Positions 24,051 to 33,810 of a stretch of DNA of 64,000 nucleotides are shown here, in pieces (the stretch's first letter is position 1; each line of letters starts with the position of its first letter). The translations under genes were made by a program, and so were the position numbers. The stretch is from Adineta vaga. Its lineage: Eukaryota > Rotifera. The notes under the pieces are model-generated. The model was not told where the DNA came from. It ran no database searches and worked only from the letters and a program-made list of their open reading frames with translations. The stretch is from positions 9,176,001-9,240,000 of the forward strand of contig CP075495.1 in NCBI GenBank assembly GCA_021613535.1, in the 5' to 3' direction.

Positions 24051-25846
24051 TCAATGACAATTTTGACAATCTTTTGTGCACAATCTGCCTTTGTCAACGC
24101 GACATCGGCAACCACCCGATGTATCACCACGTCCACCTGGACCCCATCGAGGACCACGTGTTGGCCACTATATACGAAATTATTTAAATACATCAACGGA
24201 ACCATCAAACTACTTACACAAATTTCCATTTTACATTGTGTACATTGCAACCAATCACAACCAGATAATTTTTGAATAATTACTCGACAACCGGGACTAA
24301 ATTGTATCGATATTCAACGTAGACAATTAAAATTCAAAGAAAATACTTACCAATGCATCGCTTCACGTCTTTTGATCATCTCCTATAACGAATAGTTTTG
24401 ATATAAATATTAATATGAATCTTATCAATATTCATCTTACCTCTAAATGTTCTTGATCCTTACGAGCTGTTGCGTCATTTGTGGCTCGAATTTTAAGATC
24501 TTCTTGATATTCTAGACCTGCATATATGTTCACAGTTCATAATATTACTCTAATAATTCATCTATGTTACTTACAATTTTGACCTTCATGAACAGCAACA
24601 CAGGTCATGCAGATCCAATGTTTACAACCCTATAAAATACATAGACATAAATTTAAGTATCTGCTATCATTTAACAAAAGTAGACTGTACATACATCACA
24701 ATAGACTATATTATTTCCTTGTACTTGTTCTATAAACCACCATTGTCCACAATCCGGTGTAATACAATGAAATGTTTTATGTCGACTTTCAGCCCAACGT
24801 ACACCAATTTCATTTAATTTATCTACTAATCTTTGCTCACGTTTCATATCTTTCACAACCTTAAGAATAAATCTTTTCAAAATAGAAACAGTTAATAATT
24901 GAGTTTCTTTCTTACACCACGTAATTCTCTTTCACTGATAATCGTTGTACAATCATCATGTGGACATTTCAATAATGGTTCTGTACTTGTTTCAATCATT
25001 TGTAATACACAACGTTTACACATTGGATGTAAACAATGATGAAATAAAAGGCCTTTCGCTTTTCCAATTAATTCATAACAAATAATACATTCAAACTCTT
25101 CATTATTTTTATAATAGGCTGCATGTGCTTGTGCACGTAAGTCTTCTTGAAATGCTTTTGAATCTTCTTGATAACGTAGAAGTTGCTTTTCTTGTTCATG
25201 AATAAAATTCAAGTATTCAACATTTGTCATATAAATACTTTCACATCCAGTACAAATGGTTGCTGAATCATTATTTCCATTATGATGTGAACAAATGACG
25301 CAATACCAATTTGGTGGCTAAAAGAAAACATATATTAAGTGATGAAGAAGAGCTTATTTTTAGTATTCGTTCTACTGGCTTTGTTGTTGGCGCTGTAAAA
25401 TTATTTGATTCATTAATATTTGTAACAATTTTCTGAGACGATGTATCTGATTTGGGTTCGACACTTGTTTGTTCAGGCTATGTATTGAAATCGAAGAATA
25501 GAAAGTCCATGTAACAAAATTTGATATTTACCTGTTGAAATTTAGAATCTTTAAGACATTGATTCAACAGATCTTGACGAAGAACACGACATTTTTTACA
25601 TGATTTTCGTCCTGATTGGTTGTATATATGACAGCTCATACATTCCCAATACGCAGACTAAATACATAAAACTATAAATGAATGAAAGATCTCTTGAAGT
25701 TTTTATTTACCACAGGTGTTACATTCGTAGACAAATCATTATTAGTCTGAAGAAAATATGGATATATCTATATTCCTTCACGAACTCGTTTCGAGTTCTC
25801 AAATAAAACAATATGAACTCACTTTATCAATTGAAGATGTAGCCAT
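24051..25846 (-). CDS. RBCK1: RBR E3 ubiquitin ligase, HOIL-1 (RBCK1) homologue with two NZF-like fingers
   Basis: Multi-exon gene starting MATSSIDK (exon 1, 25846-25823). First comes an NZF-like finger ([20 protein letters not shown]), then a second ([19 protein letters not shown]). RING1 follows ([15 protein letters not shown], then [15 protein letters not shown]). The IBR contains [13 protein letters not shown] and [21 protein letters not shown]2 contains [19 protein letters not shown] and the expected catalytic Cys in KMEIC-W. The C-terminal PRWGPGG...[10 protein letters not shown]...CQNCH tail is the hallmark of HOIL-1. HOIL-1 ester-links ubiquitin and is a LUBAC subunit. Unlike vertebrate HOIL-1, there is no N-terminal LTM or UBL here; these lie in the neighbouring genes. 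A candidate acceptor (TTATTCTAG) ends at 25878. Confidence 0.88.
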
Positions 25847-25973
25847 GTTGCTTCGATTAAAACCTCATGAATAATATCTAGAATAAGATTTCATATGAAA
25901 ACCTTTATATATGTAAAAATATCACCAATTTAATCAATATTTAAAAAAAAGACTGTTATACAGGTTCAAGGCG

Positions 25974-27365
25974 TTATTCTGTACGTTCAGCGAAACAAAT
26001 TTCACAATGATAACTATTCGGTTCATTTTTGCTTCGACAACTTCGACATGACCAAGGTCCCTATAAAAAGAAACAGGATTGCATTTGAATGGATAAAGAA
26101 AAGTTTTACATTTTCTGTAAACATTTTTCCATATGCTAATTGAAATAAAACAAATGTACTTTGTGGACCGACATGTAAATCAGTCATCGACTCGTCATCA
26201 TGTGCTAAACGACCATTAACAAATATATATTGACTATTAGGTGAACTTTGATAAGTTAATTCAAACTAGACGAAAATACAAACATGTATATGTAAATAAA
26301 GATTCAATTTTCTATACAATTGCACGTAGTTCACGAACAGTTGTTGATGGAAAAACATTCACAGGAATTCTTGGACCATGTTGATCAATACTATATAGGT
26401 TACCATCCAGTTGAACATAGATCCTAGATGTATGTTGAAAAGAGAAAGTTTAGAAACAAAAAGGATTTTTTTCTTTGTATATTTACATCATTTTTGCTTC
26501 ATGTGAATGACCGTTAGATGGTTTCACTTGAATTCGAACACCTGCCGAAGCTAATTGAGTAGCTAATCCAACAGCTTTATCCGTATCACCTTGTCCAATA
26601 CATTCGCCAAGTTCATGTATATGAGGGAGGAGATCTAAAATTTTCATTTTTATTTGAATTATTATATTTTATAAAGATTATTAAAGATATTGAAGACTAA
26701 TAGACATTATTAGTCGAATAGTTATCTGATTTAATATGAATGACGTATAAACTACTTCATCTTTATAGACAATACATAGAGTTTTTCAAAGTCGTTTGAA
26801 TAAAAAAACGTCAACAAAGATTCATCACGATTGATGATATCTGATCATATAGAAAATCCTTACCTTTAGCAGAAATATTTTGTGAATGATCTATGTTATT
26901 AAGATTATCATTAAGCGACGTATTGGTTTGATGATTATTATATTCGGAATCACGAGCACGACCATCTGATGATGCATTTCTAGGCAAATTATTGTATTTT
27001 TTTGTTAATTCGTCATGAAAGTTTGCTCGAGATATCTGATTTAACCAAAATTTGTAAATTCCACTTTTAAAACGTATTTCATCTGGTTGATCATTTGATC
27101 GTCCAAATGTGTACTTGATATCATGTTGAAGAGGAACATTAAAAATTTCCTACAAAAAAAAGATAATTATTTGAAGAAATATTTCACGAAAATTTCATCA
27201 TCTTACGCTTTTATTATCATCTGTATCGACTGCTCTTAATGAATAACTTCTATGATCATAATTTATTAATTCTAATATTGAATTTTCGGAATAATTTCGT
27301 TGACAATTTTTTTGATCGTTTGGAATGTATTGAATACGACATTTACTATATACTTCAATACTCAT
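25974..27365 (-). CDS. SHARPIN/HOIL-1N-like protein (PH-like, LTM, UBL, NZF), copy b
   Basis: About six exons starting MSIEVYSKCRIQYIPND. An N-terminal ~110-residue domain ends in a Trp-containing helix (GIYKFWLNQISRANFH) and is probably PH-like, as in SHARPIN. After a Ser/Asn-rich linker comes an LTM-like helical pair (LGECIGQGDTDKAVGLATQL, then ASAGVRIQVK). A UBL follows (RIYVQLDGNLYSIDQHG, STTVRELRAIV, YIFVNGRLAHDDESM). A terminal NZF finger (PWSCRSCRSKNEPNSYHCEI, then C) ends the protein. This order is that of SHARPIN and of the N-terminal half of HOIL-1. The family assembles LUBAC by LTM and UBL contacts with HOIP. The gene sits 127 nt upstream of the HOIL-1 start and shares its strand. 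A stop at 25974-25976 separates them. Confidence 0.7.
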
Positions 27366-27478
27366 ATTATCTAAAATAAGAGAAAAGAAAAAGTAAAACA
27401 ATGTTCTCTATTACGAATAGATTTTTATCACAAAAATTAGTAAATAATAAATTGTCGAAACTATATTGTATATCTTAT

Positions 27479-28805
27479 TCACTGTTCAATTATAAATAGT
27501 ACAAAAAGTGAATCAGAACGAATATTTAAATCATTCATAGTAAAATTGTCGTGTGCCAAATGACCATTTACAAAAAAATGTTGATATATTGGTGAGAATT
27601 TATGAGAAGATTCAAACTATTCGAATAAGAAAGAAAAGACTTATCATTTTCAATACAGAAAAATAGAAATATTCTTACAGCATTACGGAGTTCACGTATT
27701 GTTGTAGATGGATACACATTCATTACAAGTTCCTCGTCTTGATTCTCATTTCTCCATTGATTACCGTCAATTTTTACTTTAATTCTATTTAGTTCAATAA
27801 TACTAATGTGAATAAAGACGAACGAATAGATTTTATTTTTCTTTACTTACGGAATGGTTTTTTCTTCTGGTTGGTTTTTGTTCCATAAACTAGCTTTTAA
27901 TTGAACACGTGCTTCAGCTAATTTCTTTGCTAAATCAACAGCTTCTGTATCGTGGCCTAATCTAATTTGTTCACCCAATTGATAAATATTCACCAAAATA
28001 TCTACAATGAAATTTAGCGAATAATTTTGTGACTATTCTTCATCATTGAAAATATTTACAAACAGACTGAAATCTAAGATTTGCTTTTGTAAGAATACTG
28101 AATATTCTCAATATTGTGAATCTTATCATTGAAAGAAAGTGAAAATTTATAAATCGATGATAAATATCATTATTACATGCTAATAAATTCTATTCACATC
28201 CTCAATTCTATGTCAAAACTAGTAACAACTTTTCAAATTATAAATGTCAAAATCAACGGACAGTTGTAAAAGAACCTAGATACAAATGTTATCTTTGAAG
28301 TATATTGAATATCTTACCGTTTTGATTGATACGTGATGCTGGTTTAGGATCCTTTGATGGATGTGATTTTGAAGGAGTTTGTTGATAAATTGGTACACTC
28401 GTTGATTCGTTATTTAAACTGCTTATTTGTTCAAAACAAGTGTCTAATGCTTCATGAAAGTTCGTTCGTAATGCCGAGTTCAACCATAAAAGATACGTTC
28501 CATTTTCACTTTGAACTTCATCAGGATGATTTGGTGATTGCCCATATTTATATAGATTTTTTTGTTTTAAAGGAATATTAAAGATTTCCTAGAAAAAGAA
28601 AATCTTATTTTCACAAACAAATAATGAAGTTAATTCATTGTTTTACTTCTTTATTGTTTGCTATATCAATAGCTAATAAGGAATAATCGGCAAAATCAAA
28701 TTGTTTTAATTGAACTAGTGATCTATCCGAATAGTTTCGCACGGAATTTCGTTGTTCATTAGTTAAAAATTGAATACGACATGTACTATAAGCAGCAAGA
28801 CTCAT
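27479..28805 (-). CDS. SHARPIN/HOIL-1N-like protein (PH-like, LTM, UBL), copy a
   Basis: Five exons starting MSLAAYSTCRIQFLTNEQRN, paralogous exon for exon to the next gene downstream. It has a PH-like domain (ending GTYLLWLNSALRTNFHEAL), an LTM-like segment (LGEQIRLGHDTEAVDLAKKL then AEARVQLKAS), and a UBL (RIKVKIDGNQWRNEN, TTIRELRNA, HFFVNGHLAHDNFTM). It stops directly after the UBL (FIIEQ, stop 27479) and lacks the NZF present in copy b. One intron (about 28005-28317) is over 300 nt; the rest are short. The start is preceded by CTTTAG, and copy b begins 113 nt after this stop, also right after an acceptor. Confidence 0.68.
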
Positions 28806-29075
28806 TTGATCTAAAGAAATCAATAAAAATTCAAATAATTACATATATCTGATGCAAAAAATTCTTCTCAAAGCAACAAACTAATGAACATTTAATAAAT
28901 AACTTATTCTACATACTTCCTCAGTTGCAAGCAATCTTGCAGATGTTTTTTAACTAAACATAGAGGTCTCTATCTCTCTTTCTATTGGTGAAGAAGAAAA
29001 AAAGTCATTGACTATATTTTGACTGCACTATATTAGTTAGGTTGGTTTTTTTCCTTTTGATTTCAAAATAAACAA

Positions 29076-29572
29076 ATGTCTTCACATCTATGGCCAATAA
29101 ATGAAACATCAAAAGTGAATGGATTATGGTTTCGACCATTACAACCTGGTAGGAATCATTTTTCTTTTGTATATACATACAATTTTTTCTTCTTCAAATC
29201 GTTTAGTTCGAGAAGATATTAGCTTAGCTAAATTTGAAGATATACTTGAACAAGAACGACGACGTTATGTAGAGAAAGGTTTCATTTTCGAATTTATAAT
29301 TTACATTTCGAAGATTATCTTGTTCAATTTTAGGTTTAAATTTACCATTTCATGGGCGAACTGAAATGGATAATGGTGATGTATGTATATAATTTCAAGA
29401 AAAACACAATCAAATTTCAAACTATTTGTTGTTTTTTGTTCACTAGGATGATGAAGACGGTGATGAAGCTGAAGAAGAAAGTGAAGGCGGTGAACAAGAT
29501 GATGAAATGGATGCTCAACAAGGTCCTGGTTCGCCAGGAAATGGAACGAATGTTAGTGTTGGTGTGGCATAA
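29076..29572 (+). CDS. ANAPC15: APC/C subunit 15-like acidic small protein
   Basis: Four exons, about 105 residues. The N-terminal part has MSSHLWPINETSKVNGLWF, a Pro, an acidic-start helix (REDISLAKFEDILEQERRR) and GLNLPFHGR, followed by a long Asp/Glu tail. This follows the layout of ANAPC15: L-x-P start, LWF-x-x-x-x-P, an E/Q-rich helix, an I/L-P-x-G turn and an acidic tail. APC15 helps release mitotic checkpoint complex from the APC/C. The acidic tail gives little discriminating power, so the call rests on the first ~55 residues. The gene is divergently arranged with the SHARPIN-like gene, with a gap of about 270 nt. Confidence 0.55.
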
Positions 29573-29692
29573 GATATATAATATTCAATAGATTCTTTTT
29601 CTTTGTCAGATTTATATTGATAAAAATATTCAGTGAATAAATGTTTCTTTTTTTTTCTTATACAAGTGTTATGTTTACTTCTAGTTTCAGAT

Positions 29693-29917
29693 ATGTCATC
29701 AAATCGCCAGTAAGAAATATAAAAAAGAAAAGAATAAAATTCAATATGTATGTTTTATTTTTGTTACTTTTTTCCTTTGTAAAGAGAATTTGATGTGGCA
29801 GTGGTACGAATTCGCTCCAAACATAAGGATACAACCGATACATATTCAAAAAATATTAAAATTTGTCCTCCACATGATGGATATACTCATTATACTATGC
29901 GAATCGAAAAACAATGA
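29693..29917 (+). CDS. tiny two-exon ORF of unknown function
   Basis: MSSNR at 29693 is joined across an ~81-nt GT-AG intron to EFDVAVVRIRSKHKDTTDTY and ends TMRIEKQ, giving 49 residues. It begins 3 nt after TTTCAG. It could be the first domain of a degraded SHARPIN-like copy, because UBL-like sequence follows on the same strand, or a genuine microprotein. No family is recognised. Confidence 0.35.
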
Positions 29918-31077
29918 GTTATCGAATTTTTTCGTACACTTACAAGAAACCATCGATTAATAACACTAACCAATAGATTTAGCTAAACTTGTTCACGCTT
30001 TGCTAGAAACTGACCTAATCCAAGATGAAATCAATGATTAATTATGGATCTCTTTATCTGTGAAGTTTAGTGCATGGTTAATTTTTAAAAGGCAGCTATT
30101 ATCGACAACTACTATATATAATAAATGTAATGCTTCACTGTCAAACAAATGAATCATTCGTTCATGTCGACTTCTACTTGTTTTACAATTGTAGACTCGA
30201 CAGAATCAATAGTTGATAGTCTAATACAATCGATGTATGCAGGTTCTTTACATACTGCGAATATTATGCAGACTGGCTAAATTCAAACCGAATGTTCAAT
30301 TTAACTTATCCAATAAAACTGACAAGGAAATTTCATCAAAACATTACAATGTTGATAAATAACCATCAGATGCTGTTCTTCAGTAAGTAAGTACATGACA
30401 CAATTACTCTTGCCTAACTTAACTCATCATTTAGATTGACAATTCAAATTGAATTTCAAATATCGAAAGATCCTATTGAAGTAACAATCACGGTACATTT
30501 TGGTACAACTGTAAGCTCATTGAAAGAACAAGTTTGTGCTTATAAGAGTATGTCTTTGATCTACATCGAAATAATAATTTAGATCGAAAGAGAAACATGA
30601 ATCAGAACTACTGATGAATATTGGTTTGCTTCTCGTCGATATTCCTCTTGGATGAACATGTCTTTAGTTCTTTCGTACCTGTTGATTTAAATCGAACTCA
30701 AATACAGCACTCTATGCATCCGATTCATTCGGGTGATACATCACTCAATCGTCTTTTCTATATTAAGATAACTGAAGTGGTTGTTTTCTGTTATATTCTA
30801 TATTTTTTCTGACGTAAACGTTGCTCTTAGTCTCTAAATTTAAGTACTATCATTAATCTTGAGGTCTATGAGTAATTTAAATGGTACTGACATTGTTCCA
30901 ATATTAAAAAGATTTCTAATACACCTCTGATTTATCCTCCGTGTCAGCGCATTTATTAAATATTTTCTGAGAAGAATTTACATCTTTGACTTTCTATTCT
31001 AGATCTTTTCCATGTTGCTGTAAGCTCTACCTAGTTCTTTTTCTCAACTAGATAATATTTCTTATTCGTAATATTAT
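29918..31077 (+). pseudogene. degenerate region with a broken ubiquitin-like fragment
   Basis: No open gene is seen. At about 30434-30550 a frame reads LTIQIEFQISKDPIEVTITV followed by HFGTTVSSLKEQV. This resembles the first half of the UBLs in the neighbouring LUBAC-like genes (compare STTVRELRAIV). About 70 nt further on, YWFASRRYSSWMN could be the second half. The two parts are not joined by a clear GT-AG intron, and no start codon is found. It is best read as the remains of another copy of this gene family. Confidence 0.3.
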
Positions 31078-31693
31078 AGAATTGGTCGTGTATTCAATGT
31101 TACAATCAAAGATGAGGCTAATCCTGACCTTATCAGAAAATATTCCAGTGTGAATTTACAATTGTCAAGAACTAATCCAAAGCTCACTGTTCAAGTTCCG
31201 CCTGATAATATGGTATTTCCTTGCTATAATATAATTTCGTTTACAGTAATTTTGTTCTATAGTCTGTTTATGAAGTTTATCTCAATAATTGTTCTTATCT
31301 TTTACAATCATCAATTCCGGGTAGTGTTGAGTGTATTGTTGATAATACTAACCAGAAAAAAGTGGTTATCCACGATAAAAACAAAGAAGCTAAAGATTTA
31401 CTAACATATATGCGAGATTATTTGCAGAGTAAGTAATTTATTAGATGTCATTCATGAAAAGCCATTATTTGTTTTTATTAGATCGATCTACTGAACCTGA
31501 CGTTCCAAAACCTGCACCTCCTGATAACGAAAAAGTAGAGAGGCTGATTACAGCAATGAGTAGCAAGAATGCAGATAGTGCTGCTCAAATAGCACGTCAA
31601 CTTGCTAACGAGAGAGCGTTAGTTCAATTCAGTTTGGGTATGATAAATGAATCTGGAAATGCAGCACCACCGCCACCGCCACCAGCATCTTGA
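31078..31693 (+). CDS. divergent SHARPIN-like protein: PH-like domain plus LTM, start not found
   Basis: Three exons. The first opens after ATTATAG with IGRVFNVTIKDEANPDL; the second begins SVYEVYLNNCSYLLQSSIPG and ends with helix KEAKDLLTYMRDYLQ. The third contains an LTM-like helical pair (VERLITAMSSKNADSAAQIA then RQLANERALVQFSLGM). It ends in a Pro-rich tail and a TGA at 31691. The PH-like fold and LTM match, in order, the minus-strand SHARPIN-like genes. No ATG-bearing first exon with the right phase was found, so the gene model is incomplete. A UBL lies downstream in another phase. Confidence 0.45.
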
Positions 31694-31861
31694 TGTGCCT
31701 CTCAAGTAAATATGAAATGAATCTACTCTTAATAACATGTCTAAGATTGAAACTTCCAAAAATCTATATACAATTGTTTGGACAAAAAACATTCTATTTG
31801 ATCGAACTTAGCAAAGTACAAAGATTATATCTATTAATACTTTTTTATTCTATTATTTAGA

Positions 31862-32163
31862 TTGAAATTATCGATTGAAAGTTACCTAATTGATCATTGT
31901 ATCGATAGAGAATTTGATATTACTATTCTTCGTGGAACAACCATCAGAAATTTGAAAGAAATGGTAAACACTTTTGAGAATATTCCTTGTACAAATAAAA
32001 TTAGTCTTTTTCATTCTAGGTTGCCCATGAAATCGGAATCAATATTGAACAACAGTATTGGTACATTAATCGAGATCATCTGTCGAATGATTATACATTT
32101 GGTTTGTCCAAACCAAGTGTTACTGAACAAACAATACTTATTTTATACATTTCTAAATCTTAA
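31862..32163 (+). pseudogene. orphan ubiquitin-like domain exons
   Basis: Two exons: one reads LKLSIESYLIDHCIDREFDI followed by TILRGTTIRNLKEM. The second, after a short intron, reads VAHEIGINIEQQYWYINRDH and ends LILYISKS. The fold pattern is that of the LUBAC-type UBLs nearby. There is no ATG. The acceptor at 31861 needs two bases from a donor, and none of the donors in the upstream LTM exon supply that phase. It is probably the detached 3' part of the preceding gene. Confidence 0.4.
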
Positions 32164-32315
32164 AAGAATACTTGAATTAATCAATTTGATTTTGTAGTTA
32201 TATTTCTAATTGAACTTTTATTAGACAAGAAAAGAAAAATAAGCATGATATATATTTTTCTATTTGATGATTTTTTCATTTCTTATTTTCTTTTTAATAT
32301 ATTTATATTTGTGAT

Positions 32316-32983
32316 ATGAAAACAATTATAGTCTTTTACATTTTGATTATAATGGGACTTACATCTTTTGCACAAAAATGGCAAATACACATAAGTCATT
32401 GTAATTTACTTGAAATTAAAAAATATCATCCAAATGTAACAGCAATTGTTAATGCAGCAAATGTTTATATGAGAGGAGGTAAGAATTATAGATCGATAAG
32501 ATATTCTATTTTTGAAAATAAATAGGTGGTGGTCTTGATGGTGCTATTCATAAAGCAGCTGGTTCGGAATTATTAACTGAATTAAAACAATTGGTTCCCG
32601 ATAAAACTCAAACAGCTCAAGTGATAATTACACAAGGATATAAAACTGGTTTTTCTCATATTTTACATGTCGCTGGACCAGTTTATTCCACATCGAATCC
32701 TGATGAATCTCGACGCTTACTTGAAGCAACCTATACAAATATTGTACGAGAAGCTGATCAATTGAAAACAATCGATACACTTGGATTAGCATCGATTAGT
32801 ACAGGTATCTATGGTTATCCATTGAAGGATGCAGCACCAGTTGCTATTTCAACAATTGCTCTTGAATTATCAAAATCCGAACATTTAAAAACGGTTATTT
32901 TTGCTATGTTTGGTAAACAAGAATACGATGTATTCACTAAAGCTTATGAACAATGGAAACAAAAACATGAAAAAGATTTGTAA
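32316..32983 (+). CDS. macro-domain protein with N-terminal signal peptide
   Basis: Two exons separated by a ~60-nt intron, about 200 residues. The first ~19 residues (MKTIIVFYILIIMGLTSFA) look like a cleavable signal peptide. The rest is a single macro domain with the ADP-ribose-binding motifs AIVNAAN, GGGGLDGAIHKAAG and GLASISTGIYGYPL. Macro domains bind or hydrolyse ADP-ribose on proteins or nucleic acids. Most animal members (MacroD, GDAP2) are intracellular, so a secretory-pathway copy is odd. The intron shows the gene is eukaryotic now. It could be an old transfer or a lineage innovation; the phylogeny is not decidable here. Confidence 0.8.
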
Positions 32984-33810
32984 ACAAAATAGAATTTAGA
33001 TGTTTTTTTTTCTTACATACAAAAAAATAAAACAAACGACATAAGGTCCAATTAATGATCAATCATGTTTTACGTTTATGTAATTTTACAGGTGAGACGG
33101 ACTGGTTTGCTCGTGCTATCAGTGTGATATATTTGCGCATAAACACATGTCATGAATCAGAACTACGCTATATGAATTATACCAAACTGGATAACAAACC
33201 AGAATAGTAACTTGATAATATGCACTAATTGAATACATTCATTTATCATTCGAAAACGAATCATAATAACAAAATAAAATGACACATAGGTATGAATCGA
33301 GAAAAAACTCGAGATACTTACGTCTCTAGGCACTTGAAGGACATGCGACAAATATGAATAAAAACTGTTTATGCTTCAATAATCACATATGATACTCAAT
33401 CGTTTATTGTTTGCCACGGTTTGACAGTCTAATCGTGTGATTATTACACTCTAGAAGATAAAAAACGATCAACTAATATTTTGCTGAATATCTTCATACA
33501 AAATAACAAGATGAAGGTAAATAAATTTGGTTTTTCAATTATTCATGCGACTGTGTTTGGAAAAATCTATAACTTTACTTGCATAATCACGAGAGAAATT
33601 CGTTTCGGCTGAAAGTAAAGATATGACGTTTTTTAGATATCGTACATGACCTTAGATGGTCAGATTACTTTTTCTTTTATCGTATTACGTTGTAATTTAA
33701 AGATTATTTCTTTTTGAACTTTATAGATAATTATCATGCATTAACTTTTTGAATTTCTACGAATAATTCGATTTATTTCCTTTTACTCATAGCACATCGA
33801 ATTAAAAAAT
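32984..33810. other. intergenic region
   Basis: 827 nt with no ORF of note. AATAAAA occurs at about 33026 as a 3' signal for the macro gene. An acceptor-like TTTTACTCATAG ends about 20 nt before the ABCG start. Confidence 0.4.

Noticed and set aside
25846-25974. Fusion of SHARPIN-like copy b and HOIL-1 into one gene by splicing around the stop
   Set aside because: A GTACAG donor exists before the stop, but joining it to the available acceptor leads to an in-frame TGA before the HOIL-1 ATG.
33163-33351. Short minus-strand ORF between the macro and ABCG genes
   Set aside because: Low-complexity hydrophobic sequence without domain, splice or codon support.
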